A stretch of DNA of 46,170 nt from a virus. Of this stretch, positions 1-7,261 are shown piece by piece. The DNA is taken from IMG/VR virus record IMGVR_UViG_3300037847_006658, positions 1-46,170 of that record. One strand, 5' to 3'. The notes below the pieces were generated by a model. The model worked only from the letters and a program-made list of their open reading frames with translations, did not search any database and was not told where the DNA came from. The translations under genes were made by a program, and so were the position numbers. Every line of letters starts with the position of its first letter. Position 1 is the first letter of the stretch.

Positions 1-13
1 ACGAGGAGAAGAA

Positions 14-253
14 ATGATGCAAGCATTAATCTATTCTAATGGTAGTCAAGAGTGCGAACGTGCAAGGATGCTGCTGGAGTCAATGCATGAAGACACTAGA
101 GAGTTCTTGCTGGGTGTTGATTTCAGTGATAAGCAGTTTCGTGCTGAGTTTGGCAGCGAGGCAGAATATCCTCAGGTTGCTATTGGTTTGAATCATCGTG
201 GTAATTTGAAGGAAACCCTACAATACATGTCCTCTAAAGGTATGTTTTTGTAA
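14..253 (+). CDS. Glutaredoxin/NrdC-like small protein
   Basis: A 79-residue protein with a thioredoxin/glutaredoxin-like layout: an N-terminal beta strand (ALIYS), the position of the redox loop, and near the C-terminus YPQV, the usual cis-Pro strand, followed by GxLKETL. The usual CxxC is degenerate: the loop reads GSQEC, so only the second cysteine remains. GAGGAG lies 5 nt before the first ATG; a second ATG follows directly. T4-like phages carry NrdC-type redox proteins that reduce ribonucleotide reductase, but with one loop cysteine this copy may be monothiol or non-redox. The family call rests on pattern only. Confidence 0.6.
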   Translation: MMQALIYSNGSQECERARMLLESMHEDTREFLLGVDFSDKQFRAEFGSEAEYPQVAIGLNHRGNLKETLQYMSSKGMFL

Positions 254-271
254 CACGTTATACCAAACTAC

Positions 272-300
272 TTGACTAAATAAGTCATGAAGTCTATAAT
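272..300 (+). promoter_or_regulatory. Sigma70-type promoter (TTGACT-N17-TATAAT)
   Basis: The -35 box TTGACT is at 272-277, the spacer is exactly 17 nt, and the -10 box TATAAT is at 295-300. It reads into the small-gene cluster at 360-849, which ends in a hairpin terminator. It fits an early promoter used by unmodified host RNA polymerase. Confidence 0.75.
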
Positions 301-359
301 AGACTTGTCGTTCATCCCTTCGGGGACGCAAGTAAGTCGCGGAACGGAGCGTTCATCCC
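301..359 (+). promoter_or_regulatory. Structured 5' leader with direct repeats
   Basis: This untranslated leader holds two copies of CGTTCATCCC (309-318 and 350-359). The first runs into a TCCC-TTCG-GGGA hairpin with a stable UUCG tetraloop (315-326). A GGAACGGAGC purine tract (341-350) probably serves as ribosome binding site for the ATG at 360. Function unknown; a post-transcriptional control element is possible. Confidence 0.45.
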
Positions 360-524
360 ATGTTTGAATTTCTTCTTTACTCAAATATGATGTGTGCTGA
401 CGCTGATTCTTTAATCATCAAAATCAGAAAAAACACATCAGAACTATCACCCAAAGTGGTAGTAGAGTTGGTAGAAACCGTAAAGGAATCTACACCAGAA
501 TGTCCATGGGACGCAAACGACTGA
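360..524 (+). CDS. Small conserved cyanophage-type protein
   Basis: A 54-residue ORF starting MFEFLLYSN and ending PECPWDAND. It sits directly downstream of the leader with a purine-rich GGAACGGAG about 9 nt before the ATG. It resembles small conserved cyanomyovirus proteins that begin with MFEFLLYS; I know no function. It is co-directional with the next two small genes and shares their promoter and terminator. Confidence 0.6.
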   Translation: MFEFLLYSNMMCADADSLIIKIRKNTSELSPKVVVELVETVKESTPECPWDAND

Positions 525-590
525 AGGAACGGGGAAACGGATCCTGCGAAAGCAGAGAAGGTTAACTTTCCATTCTTTTAGGAGTCAATC

Positions 591-755
591 ATGAACACAC
601 TTACTCTCATCAAAAACCAAATCCAGAAAGCAGCAGCACTGCATGACGCACAAATCCACGTTACCAAGTATCGTGGTGTAGATTGCCAAGTGCATGAGGC
701 AGGTGAGGAAACTCACGGCACCTACTGCTATCGTGGACGCACTTACGTCAAGTGA
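591..755 (+). CDS. DUF4278-like small protein
   Basis: A 54-residue ORF with AGGAG 6 nt before the ATG. Two YRG motifs (TKYRGV near residue 28 and CYRGRTY near residue 47) match the DUF4278 pattern found in cyanobacteria and their phages. The function of the family is unknown. The stop is followed within 1 nt by the start of the next ORF, which suggests coupled translation. Confidence 0.65.
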   Translation: MNTLTLIKNQIQKAAALHDAQIHVTKYRGVDCQVHEAGEETHGTYCYRGRTYVK

Positions 756-756
756 T

Positions 757-849
757 ATGGAAACACTACAAATCGTTGGGATCGTATCCCTAGGTTCAGT
801 AGCATTTCTTTCATTGATTTATGGAGAACTTATGGTTCTCGCCAATTAA
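757..849 (+). CDS. 30-residue single-span membrane peptide
   Basis: A 30-residue ORF (METLQIVGIV... to ELMVLAN) whose middle 18 or so residues are hydrophobic and could form one membrane helix. It starts 1 nt after the preceding stop and ends just before a strong terminator, so it is the last gene of the transcript. No family is recognised. It resembles tiny membrane subunits only in size. Confidence 0.45.
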   Translation: METLQIVGIVSLGSVAFLSLIYGELMVLAN

Positions 850-854
850 TACTA

Positions 855-880
855 AGGGAGGTTAACTACCTCCCTTTTTT
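855..880 (+). terminator. Rho-independent terminator
   Basis: A perfect 8-bp stem AGGGAGGT/ACCTCCCT (855-862 and 868-875) with a 5-nt loop, followed by a T-run through 880. It closes the early small-gene cluster. Confidence 0.85.
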
Positions 881-1004
881 ATTAACTATTACCATACTTC
901 ATTAAGAACTTGAAATATTAGCATTTCAACACTAAATAGTGATAGAATTGGAGAAGGACGGTATGTAGCAAACCTGTCCACATAATGTGTCCGGAGGACA
1001 AATC
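881..1004 (+). promoter_or_regulatory. Possible promoter and leader of the next gene
   Basis: Contains TTGAAA (910-915), 17 nt, then TAAATA (933-938), a weak sigma70-like or late-like match (CTAAATAG). A small palindrome CACAT-A-ATGTG lies at 979-989, followed by the strong ribosome binding site GGAGGA (993-998). The promoter call is tentative. Confidence 0.3.
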
Positions 1005-1187
1005 ATGCACAATCTACTTTCTCACAATCAATTAGCAGGTTGGAAACAAAGTGTCGAACGGTTGACTCAAACATTGGACCGTTCCATGGAAGAATCCGAT
1101 TTACTGAATGATTATTACAACTGTCTTATCGAGTGCGACGAAACCCAAGCTACATGCAAGCGAATCTGTAGGAGGATGTTAAACTAG
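1005..1187 (+). CDS. Small conserved hypothetical protein
   Basis: A 60-residue protein starting MHNLLSHNQL. The ATG at 1005 is preferred over an upstream in-frame GTG at 987 because GGAGGA lies 6 nt before it. It has a mostly helical N-terminal half and a C-terminal cysteine cluster (NCLIECDE, CKRICRR) that might bind metal or form disulfides. It resembles small cyanomyovirus proteins without known function. A stable hairpin follows at 1196-1218. Confidence 0.6.
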   Translation: MHNLLSHNQLAGWKQSVERLTQTLDRSMEESDLLNDYYNCLIECDETQATCKRICRRMLN

Positions 1188-1195
1188 TCTTACTC

Positions 1196-1218
1196 TGGGA
1201 GGGTTGACTGCCCTCCCA
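1196..1218 (+). terminator. GC-rich hairpin, terminator-like without U-tract
   Basis: A perfect 8-bp stem TGGGAGGG/CCCTCCCA with the 7-nt loop TTGACTG. It is followed by TCATCATATATA rather than a T-run, so it may stabilise or process mRNA rather than terminate. The arms closely resemble the terminator at 855-880. Confidence 0.55.
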
Positions 1219-1250
1219 TCATCATATATAATGAGAAAAACATTATATGT

Positions 1251-1802
1251 ATGGAAACCATTGGAGCAACACATTCTGATATTGCAAAATTAGTTTCTAA
1301 CAAAAATATCGTAGCGGTATTTCAAGGGAGATCTGAAGGAGGTCCTAGAGCATTAGGCAACAGATCTTTGTTATACGATCCTAGAGATACTAGCGGAAAA
1401 GATTATATGAATGGCATTAAAGGACGCGAATGGTTTCGCCCTTTGGCAGCATCTGTAATGAAAGAACATGCCGATGAATGGTTTCACATGTTGGGACTAG
1501 AAGAGTCTCCGTTCATGACATATTCTTTTCAAGTAAAGGAAGAAAAGAGAGATAAAATACCTTCAGTGGTGCATGTTGATGGCACTTGTAGAATTCAAAC
1601 AGTTAGTGAGGAAGACAACTACCATTACTATCACATCATCAAAGCATTCTATGAACTGACTGGTGTGCCAATGGTATTGAATACCTCATTCAATCTGGCA
1701 GGAGAACCAATTGTAGAGACTGCCACTGATGCATTGAAGACAGTGAAGAACTCTACGATTCAATACTTATATTTCCCCGAACTTGAGTGGTTAGTAAAAT
1801 GA
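1251..1802 (+). CDS. Carbamoyltransferase, C-terminal (YrdC-like) domain as a separate protein
   Basis: A 183-residue protein that equals only the C-terminal domain of NodU/CmcH/TobZ O-carbamoyltransferases (Carbam_trans_C). Motifs seen: GGPRALGNRS (about residues 30-39), REWFRPLA, HVDGTCRIQTV (from residue 108) and LNTSFN (about 143-148), all in family order. In TobZ-type enzymes this YrdC-like half makes carbamoyladenylate from carbamoyl phosphate and ATP. Its partner domain is encoded immediately downstream with an ATGA overlap, the reverse of the usual order. No clear Shine-Dalgarno is seen; an AT-rich inverted repeat (about 1224-1250) abuts the ATG and may affect initiation. Confidence 0.85.
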   Translation: METIGATHSDIAKLVSNKNIVAVFQGRSEGGPRALGNRSLLYDPRDTSGKDYMNGIKGREWFRPLAASVMKEHADEWFHMLGLEESPFMTYSFQVKEEKRDKIPSVVHVDGTCRIQTVSEEDNYHYYHIIKAFYELTGVPMVLNTSFNLAGEPIVETATDALKTVKNSTIQYLYFPELEWLVK

Positions 1803-2890
1803 ATTATACCGTTTCAGTAAACTTAGCAGGACATAATTCTTCTATTTGTATTCTCAAAGATGGAGATATAGAACTCTTTATAGAAGAAGAGAGATTGAGT
1901 AGATGGAAAAGGGACAACAGGATTCCTCTTAGAATCATTGAAGTGATTAAAGATTACACAACCTATATTGACACCTTAGTTCTAATGAACTTTGGATACG
2001 ATTACATGGTTGACTATGTTAAAAATCACATTAGTAAAGAAGGAATTGTTGTTGATAATATTGTAAGAGATGACATGGGATATCATCATCACCTGTCACA
2101 TGCTGCTAGTGGATTTTATTGTTCAGGATTTGAAGAAGCAATCTGTCTTGTCATGGATGGTTCTGGTGGGACGTTCATGTTCAATGACAAGAGTATGAAT
2201 GAAACTACATCAATATATCATGCAAAGTATCCAGCAGTATTTGATGTGAAATACAAAAGGTTTAACTACATTGTAGAGCAATGGGATACTTTCAATTTTA
2301 TTGAAGACGTAACAAAAACTGTTGGTGATGAATTTGGATGTCCAGTAGACATCGAATATCAACATGATGTTGGTAATATGTATTCTGCAGTTTGTAAGTC
2401 TATGGGATTTGGTGAACTGAATGAAGGTAAGTTGATGGGACTATCCTCTTATGGCAAACCTAATTCAAATCTTCCAGACATTCTCTGTGATGGACTAACG
2501 AATATGCAGTTAGTAAAACCAAATAGACAGATGACAGTTTCTCTTGAGGATAAAGAGGACTGGGCATATGCAGCACAAAAAGCAGCAGAGAAAATGATTG
2601 TTGAAAGAGTTGATTATATTGTAAATAACTTTGATTGTAAGAATCTTGTATTCTCTGGTGGATGTTCTCTAAACATTCTTGCCAACTCTGAGATTAAAAA
2701 GAAATATCCTGAGTTAAATGTATTTGTAGATCCGATTGCAACAGATGCAAATCAAAGTTTGGGTGCAGCAAAGTATGCATACCACATGGAAACAAATGAT
2801 ACTAAGGTTAGAAAATTAGATACCATTTACTTGGGTAGACAATACAAAATAAATACCCTCAGAAAGGAGATTACTAACTTTTTAAAATGA
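1799..2890 (+). CDS. Carbamoyltransferase, N-terminal (Kae1-like) domain as a separate protein
   Basis: A 363-residue protein matching the N-terminal Carbam_trans_N domain of NodU/CmcH-type enzymes. It has an N-terminal ASKHA-like strand (VNLAGHNSSICIL), the metal site HHHLSHAAS (about residues 96-104), MDGSGG, EGKLMGLSSYG (about 209-219) and FSGGCSLN (about 285-292). It ends where the C-terminal domain would normally begin. The start at 1799 is chosen because its ATGA overlaps the stop of the other half; an upstream in-frame start at 1787 is possible. The two proteins probably form one enzyme that transfers carbamoyl to a hydroxyl group; the acceptor is unknown. Confidence 0.85.
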   Translation: MNYTVSVNLAGHNSSICILKDGDIELFIEEERLSRWKRDNRIPLRIIEVIKDYTTYIDTLVLMNFGYDYMVDYVKNHISKEGIVVDNIVRDDMGYHHHLSHAASGFYCSGFEEAICLVMDGSGGTFMFNDKSMNETTSIYHAKYPAVFDVKYKRFNYIVEQWDTFNFIEDVTKTVGDEFGCPVDIEYQHDVGNMYSAVCKSMGFGELNEGKLMGLSSYGKPNSNLPDILCDGLTNMQLVKPNRQMTVSLEDKEDWAYAAQKAAEKMIVERVDYIVNNFDCKNLVFSGGCSLNILANSEIKKKYPELNVFVDPIATDANQSLGAAKYAYHMETNDTKVRKLDTIYLGRQYKINTLRKEITNFLK

Positions 2891-3069
2891 ATTATTACGA
2901 GAAGCGCAAAGCACTTTGCAACGCTTGTGAGCATAATACGAATGGATGGAAGTGCAATCTATGCGGATGTATTTTGACACTTAAGTGTGGCATTCCAAAT
3001 CAACGGTGTCCAATGAAACCTCCCAAATGGGTTGAGACTACTTGGGATTTTGGACGTACCAAAACTTGA
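2887..3069 (+). CDS. Small Cys-rich zinc-ribbon-like protein
   Basis: A 60-residue protein with paired cysteines, CNAC and CNLCGC, then C residues near 34 and 41 (KCGIPNQRC), and a final PPKWVETTW segment. The spacing suggests one zinc-ribbon-type site. Its ATGA overlaps the stop of the carbamoyltransferase gene, so the three genes from 1251 form one translationally coupled unit. Function unknown; it may be an accessory to the carbamoyltransferase or simply co-transcribed. Confidence 0.65.
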   Translation: MNYYEKRKALCNACEHNTNGWKCNLCGCILTLKCGIPNQRCPMKPPKWVETTWDFGRTKT

Positions 3070-3107
3070 CTTTCATGTTATAATACAATCATTCCTATAT
3101 CTTCAAT

Positions 3108-3272
3108 ATGGATAAAGAGAGATTGAAACTGATTGTAAGAAACTTGGAATCTCTGGTTGATTGTTTGAAGTCAGAGGTATATTCTGATGTGACAGCATAT
3201 CAACCAGGGGTTACTCCCATCACCGACTATGATGAGGTTTTTTATGATGACGATGACGGTTACCCAGACTAA
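3108..3272 (+). CDS. Small acidic conserved hypothetical protein
   Basis: A 54-residue ORF beginning MDKERLKLIVRNLESLVDCL, helical at first, then an acidic tail (DYDEVFYDDDD). It lies in a short gap between larger genes and is co-directional with them. It looks like a small protein that precedes thyX in cyanomyoviruses; no function is known. No strong ribosome binding site is seen. Confidence 0.55.
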   Translation: MDKERLKLIVRNLESLVDCLKSEVYSDVTAYQPGVTPITDYDEVFYDDDDGYPD

Positions 3273-3274
3273 AC

Positions 3275-3445
3275 ATGTATGAAGAACTAGACACATTTGA
3301 AAGAGCACTTCAACACTTTGGTACAAGAGTAGAAGTTATCGCTGCCATGGAAATGGGTGGTAGAATTTCTGCTGAAGATGCGTATCAAATGATTAAAGTG
3401 GAAGTAAAGGAACTTAAAAAGGTTAGAAAAGCAGAGAAGAAATGA
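3275..3445 (+). CDS. Small conserved hypothetical protein upstream of thyX
   Basis: A 56-residue helical protein (MYEELDTFERALQHFG...) with a Lys-rich C-terminus (VKELKKVRKAEKK). It starts 2 nt after the preceding stop, and its own stop overlaps the thyX start (ATGA at 3442-3445), so translation is coupled to thyX. No domain is recognised. Confidence 0.6.
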   Translation: MYEELDTFERALQHFGTRVEVIAAMEMGGRISAEDAYQMIKVEVKELKKVRKAEKK

Positions 3446-4080
3446 ACGATTGTAAATTGATTTCGGTGACGCCAGATGCTGAAAAACATATGGCATACTG
3501 CGCTCGCGTGAGCAACCCAGCAAACCAAGAGAATGAAAAGTTCTCTGGACTTCTGCGTTATTGTGTGAAACACCAGCACTGGAGTATCTTTGAGCAGGCA
3601 TACATGACTCTGGAACTTGAAACTACCAGGGGAGTAGCAGCTCAAGTGCTCCGGCATAGGAGCTTCACATATCAAGAATTTTCACAACGGTATGCTGATT
3701 CTTCTCTACTTGCAGAGACGATTCCTCTCCCAGAACTCCGTAGGCAAGACACTAAGAATCGTCAGAATTCTATTGATGATATTGATGCCTTTACGCGACA
3801 AGAGTTTCAAATCAAAATGCAGAAACACTTTGAAGAGGGAATGAAACTCTACAAAGAAATGCTTGATTCAGATATCGCAAAGGAGTGTGCTCGTTTTGTA
3901 CTCCCCCTCGCCGTGCCCACAAAAATCTACATGACAGGCTCTGTGAGATCGTGGATTCATTATATCGATTTGCGCTCTGCAAACGGCACACAGAAGGAGC
4001 ACATGGACATTGCAAACTCTGCAAAGGAAATCTTCTGTGAACAGTTCCCTGCTGTCGCTGAGGCAATGGAGTGGGTGTAA
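3442..4080 (+). CDS. thyX: Flavin-dependent thymidylate synthase ThyX
   Basis: A 212-residue protein with the ThyX signature RHRx7S: RHRSFTYQEFSQRY at residues 71-84, with S81 as the signature serine. ThyX makes dTMP from dUMP using methylene-tetrahydrofolate, FAD and NADPH, supplying thymidine for phage DNA synthesis. The length matches the family. It is coupled by ATGA to the small gene upstream, and its end overlaps the downstream oxygenase. Confidence 0.95.
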   Translation: MNDCKLISVTPDAEKHMAYCARVSNPANQENEKFSGLLRYCVKHQHWSIFEQAYMTLELETTRGVAAQVLRHRSFTYQEFSQRYADSSLLAETIPLPELRRQDTKNRQNSIDDIDAFTRQEFQIKMQKHFEEGMKLYKEMLDSDIAKECARFVLPLAVPTKIYMTGSVRSWIHYIDLRSANGTQKEHMDIANSAKEIFCEQFPAVAEAMEWV

Positions 4081-4646
4081 CCAATCTATTCCCATTGCCA
4101 GTTTATGAATCAGATGATTTATTCATCGTTGGCAAAAAAGAATTAGACAATCTTGCGGTAACGTATAAGGATAACGTTTGCGTATCTGCTAATTCTAGAG
4201 TTTTGGAATTGGATGTTTTTAGTAAACTAAAATCACATATTGAAGAACACATCAAGAGATTTGTCTATGATTATTTGAATGTCAATGAGGATATTGAATT
4301 CTATATCACAGAGTCCTGGGTGAACTACATGCTCAAGGATGGACATCATCATCCACATCATCATCCAAATAGTATTTTGAGTGGAGTTTTCTTCATCTCT
4401 GGGGATTCCTCTCCTCTTGTGCTATACTCAGAAGAGAACTATCCATTCAAATATCTACGTTTATCAGGAGGAGATGAGTCTACCTGGATTTTCCCCAACA
4501 TTCCTGGGAAGTTAATTCTTTTTCCCTCACATGTAAATCATTATGTGGAGAAGAACAAAAGTGATGATGTTAGAATCTCTCTTTCATTTAATACATTTGT
4601 GAAGGGAAACATAAATACATCACCACTACAGAGCTTGACTCTGTAA
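4071..4646 (+). CDS. Putative 2OG-Fe(II) oxygenase (TIGR02466-like)
   Basis: A 191-residue protein starting at GTG inside the end of thyX, with GAGG 8 nt upstream. The His-rich HHHPHHHPNSILSGVFF (residues 92-108), PGKLILFPSHVNH (H157) and VRISLSFN (R168) fit a double-stranded beta-helix 2-oxoglutarate/Fe(II) oxygenase of the TIGR02466/PF13759 type, common in cyanophages. Substrate unknown. This is the first of six oxygenase-like genes in the window. Confidence 0.8.
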   Translation: MGVTNLFPLPVYESDDLFIVGKKELDNLAVTYKDNVCVSANSRVLELDVFSKLKSHIEEHIKRFVYDYLNVNEDIEFYITESWVNYMLKDGHHHPHHHPNSILSGVFFISGDSSPLVLYSEENYPFKYLRLSGGDESTWIFPNIPGKLILFPSHVNHYVEKNKSDDVRISLSFNTFVKGNINTSPLQSLTL

Positions 4647-4654
4647 CATAAATA
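4647..4654 (+). promoter_or_regulatory. Late-promoter-like box CATAAATA
   Basis: One mismatch to the T4 late box TATAAATA, 20 nt ahead of the start at 4675. A TTGACT at 4635-4640 lies just upstream but has no good -10. Confidence 0.4.
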
Positions 4655-4674
4655 TTTGTGTATTATTTTAAATT

Positions 4675-4923
4675 ATGGCGACATATCCTGTAATTAATAA
4701 AGAAACTGGTGAACAGAAAGACGTAGTTCTTAGCGTTCATGAGTGGAATCAGTGGTTAGAAGATAATCCTGACTGGCATAGAGACTGGAGCGATCCATCA
4801 ACAGCACCCGCTTGTGGTGAGATTGGTGAAGTCTACGACAAACTTAAAAAGTCTCACCCTGGTTGGAACGATGTTCTACACAGAGCATCTAAAATGCCTG
4901 GTTCCAATGTCAAACCTGTTTGA
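4675..4923 (+). CDS. Conserved hypothetical protein next to phoH
   Basis: An 82-residue protein (MATYPVINKETGEQKDV...) rich in Trp and acidic residues (NPDWHRDWSDP) with a C-terminal HPGWNDVLHRASK. The N-terminal 'YPVINKETGE' resembles the start of FmdB-like zinc-ribbon proteins, but the CxxC pairs are absent; only one Cys remains. It is probably a small cyanophage protein of unknown role. A CATAAATA box lies 20 nt upstream. Confidence 0.6.
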   Translation: MATYPVINKETGEQKDVVLSVHEWNQWLEDNPDWHRDWSDPSTAPACGEIGEVYDKLKKSHPGWNDVLHRASKMPGSNVKPV

Positions 4924-4940
4924 AATTTATTTGAATTGCT

Positions 4941-5687
4941 GTGCCAACTAAAAAGAAAAATCCAATTCCCTTCGGAATGTCTAATAAGCATATGAAGAGA
5001 AAAAAACCAATCAATCTAGATTTTATTAAAGAGATTGAACCTCTCACAGATAATCAGAAAGCGTATTTTGATGCCTATCAAAAGGATCAGAATATTGTTG
5101 GTTACGGATGCGCTGGAACAGGTAAAACGTTTGTTGCCCTTTACAACGCACTCACTGATGTTCTTAGTGAAAAGTCTCCATATGAAAAGATTTACATTGT
5201 CCGTTCTCTAGTCGCTACAAGAGAGATTGGATTCTTGCCTGGAGATCACGAAGACAAGTCTTCTCTTTACCAGATTCCTTACAAGAATATGGTGAAGTAC
5301 ATGTTTGAGATGCCAGATGATTCTTCTTTTGAAATGTTATATGGCAACCTCAAGACTCAAGGAACGATTAGTTTCTGGAGCACATCATTCATTCGTGGTA
5401 CAACTCTGGACAACGCAATCATTCTGGTTGACGAATTCCAAAACTTGAATTTCCACGAACTTGATAGTATAATCACCAGAGTTGGAGAGAACTCTAAGAT
5501 TCTGTTCTGTGGTGATGCCACTCAAACTGACTTAGTTAAACAGAATGAGAGAACTGGTATCGCAGACTTCATGAAAATTCTTAGACTCATGCCATCTGTA
5601 GATATTGTTGAGTTCCAAGTAGAAGATATCGTGCGTTCTGGACTCTGCAAAGAATACTTACTTGCTAAAATGGAAATGAATCTATGA
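4941..5687 (+). CDS. phoH: PhoH-like P-loop ATPase
   Basis: A 248-residue protein with Walker A GCAGTGKT at residues 56-63, the PhoH-type LTDNQKAYFDA preceding it, a conserved VRSLVATREIGFLPGD segment, and Walker B ILVDEFQN. PhoH-family proteins are ATPases related to the helicase core, very common in marine phages and part of the host Pho regulon; their exact role is unsettled. The start is GTG at 4941; an in-frame ATG at 4977 is the alternative. Its stop overlaps the next gene. Confidence 0.92.
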   Translation: MPTKKKNPIPFGMSNKHMKRKKPINLDFIKEIEPLTDNQKAYFDAYQKDQNIVGYGCAGTGKTFVALYNALTDVLSEKSPYEKIYIVRSLVATREIGFLPGDHEDKSSLYQIPYKNMVKYMFEMPDDSSFEMLYGNLKTQGTISFWSTSFIRGTTLDNAIILVDEFQNLNFHELDSIITRVGENSKILFCGDATQTDLVKQNERTGIADFMKILRLMPSVDIVEFQVEDIVRSGLCKEYLLAKMEMNL

Positions 5688-6364
5688 GTTTTATTCATCA
5701 TAATTTTCTAGGTGAACTTGAATTAACTAAAAAAGAAACGAATGGCATCCGACTGTACAATCTTCCAGATGGACAGTGGGTGCCTTCTATCACGTCTGTA
5801 ACTTCTTTCTACAACAGACAAATCTTTGCTAAGTGGCGACAGCGTGTCGGTATTGAAGAAGCGAATCGTATCACAAAGAAAGCCACTGCTCGTGGAACAG
5901 ACTTCCATGCGGCAACAGAACTCTACATGTTGAACAAGGAAATTAATTGGGATGAGTTCAAACCTCTCACCAAGTTCATGTTCTATCATGCCAAGCCATA
6001 TCTTGATAAGATAAATAATGTACATGCTATCGAAAGAACTCTGTATTCAGAGTATCTTGGTTTAGCAGGAAGAGTTGACTGCATCGCAGAGTACGAAGGA
6101 GAACTTGCAGTCATTGACTTTAAAACATCTGAAAAAATTAAACCTGAAGAGTGGTTGGAGAACTACTTTGTCCAAGAGATGTTTTATGCTTCTGCGTATT
6201 ATGAACTGACAGGAATCCCCGTAACAAAATTAATCACCATCATGGTAACTCCTGGTGGTGAAGTCAAGGTATTTGACAAAAGGAACAAGGGGGACTATAT
6301 TAAACTATTAGTGAGATATATTAAAGAGTTTGTACATCACAATACTAGGTCAGATGAAGAATGA
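5684..6364 (+). CDS. PD-(D/E)XK-type exonuclease-like protein
   Basis: A 226-residue protein beginning MSFIHHNFLGELEL, coupled by ATGA to phoH. The segment YLGLAGRVDCIAEYEGE followed by LAVIDFKTS is the RecB/Cas4-like catalytic pattern (GxxD, then D-x-K), and QEMFYASAYYELTG fits the following helix with the conserved Gln and Tyr. It is probably a Mg-dependent DNA exonuclease acting in replication or recombination. It lies just upstream of gp33, gp59 and gp32. Confidence 0.8.
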   Translation: MSFIHHNFLGELELTKKETNGIRLYNLPDGQWVPSITSVTSFYNRQIFAKWRQRVGIEEANRITKKATARGTDFHAATELYMLNKEINWDEFKPLTKFMFYHAKPYLDKINNVHAIERTLYSEYLGLAGRVDCIAEYEGELAVIDFKTSEKIKPEEWLENYFVQEMFYASAYYELTGIPVTKLITIMVTPGGEVKVFDKRNKGDYIKLLVRYIKEFVHHNTRSDEE

Positions 6365-6611
6365 ACTAGAAAAGGCAATAGAAAATAAGTTTTTCTGTTC
6401 ATCAAAATTTGCACAAGAAATTGAATCGCTTGTTCATGGTGAGGATAAGATGAGTTACATTGATGCCGTGGTTCACTTCTGCGACATGAATGGAATCGAT
6501 GTTGAGTCCGTGCCCAAGTTGATTTCAAAACCGTTAAAAGAAAAACTAAAGTACGAAGCGATGGAGCTTAACTTCTTAAAGAGAAGTTCCCGTGCCAAAT
6601 TACCCCTTTAA
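6354..6611 (+). CDS. 33: gp33-like late transcription coactivator
   Basis: An 85-residue protein (MKNELEKAIENKFF...) ending in the short motif LNFLKRSSRAKLPL. Small size, position between the nuclease and gp59, and composition match cyanomyovirus gp33, which bridges host RNA polymerase to the sliding clamp for late transcription in T4. The start at 6354 is chosen over an upstream TTG at 6330 for its better ribosome site (AGG about 6 nt before); it overlaps the nuclease gene by 11 nt. TATAAATA late boxes elsewhere in the window fit the presence of this factor. Confidence 0.72.
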   Translation: MKNELEKAIENKFFCSSKFAQEIESLVHGEDKMSYIDAVVHFCDMNGIDVESVPKLISKPLKEKLKYEAMELNFLKRSSRAKLPL

Positions 6612-6667
6612 TTCCATATTTGGGGGAAAAAATTCCCGGCAAAATTTTGAGTCCTATTACTTTTTTC

Positions 6668-7261
6668 ATGATGCCGTTTGATGCCTATAAGCAATATCTT
6701 TCGTTGAAGAATCACTTCACGAAAGAGAAATATGACTATCACAAATATTGTGGTAAAAGTCGTGCTACCGTCAAATCCTTTTACAAGAGGAAAGATAGAT
6801 TTTGGTTTGAAAAACTAGCACGAAACAAAGACGATAAAGAAGTAATCGAATTCTTTGTATCTAACTTTATCACCTGCACTGATCCGAGTAAGCTTTGGAT
6901 AGGAGAGATGATACGCGAAGGTGAAGGTAGATACACTGATTGGAAGAAGAGGACTCAATCCCTCTCATATATCTTCAAAGAAGAGACTGAAAAGTTGTTT
7001 GATAATCAAGACTTTAATTATTTGTTCTCTACTAAAACTGGACATCCTGTCATTTTGAAAAAATATCTTGGTGGAGACGTTTCAGTTGAAACTATGGTTA
7101 TCTTGGATAAGATTCTTGGGTATCGACAAGAATTTGATAAAGAACTCCAAGATCCTGTATGGGAAACCGTCAGTATGAGAATGAGAAAATATTCTCCATT
7201 CCTAAATATAGATGTGTTTCACTATAAAAAAATTCTTAAGCAAGTTGTAGGTGTAAAATGA
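6668..7261 (+). CDS. 59: gp59-like replicative helicase loader
   Basis: A protein of about 197 residues, basic and helical, starting MMPFDAYKQYLSLKNHFTKE. It matches T4 gp59 in size (T4 about 217), position next to gp32, and features such as SLKNHF, WIGEM and a basic C-terminus. In T4 gp59 loads the gp41 helicase onto gp32-coated forks. An in-frame TTG at 6620 would add 16 residues; the ATG pair at 6668/6671 is preferred. A GGGAA-AAAA-TTCCC hairpin (6624-6637) lies upstream and may affect translation. Confidence 0.8.
   Translation: MMPFDAYKQYLSLKNHFTKEKYDYHKYCGKSRATVKSFYKRKDRFWFEKLARNKDDKEVIEFFVSNFITCTDPSKLWIGEMIREGEGRYTDWKKRTQSLSYIFKEETEKLFDNQDFNYLFSTKTGHPVILKKYLGGDVSVETMVILDKILGYRQEFDKELQDPVWETVSMRMRKYSPFLNIDVFHYKKILKQVVGVK

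Noticed and set aside
3066-3084. TTGACT followed by TATAAT before the small gene at 3108
   Set aside because: The two hexamers are only 7 nt apart, far from the 16-18 nt needed for a sigma70 promoter.
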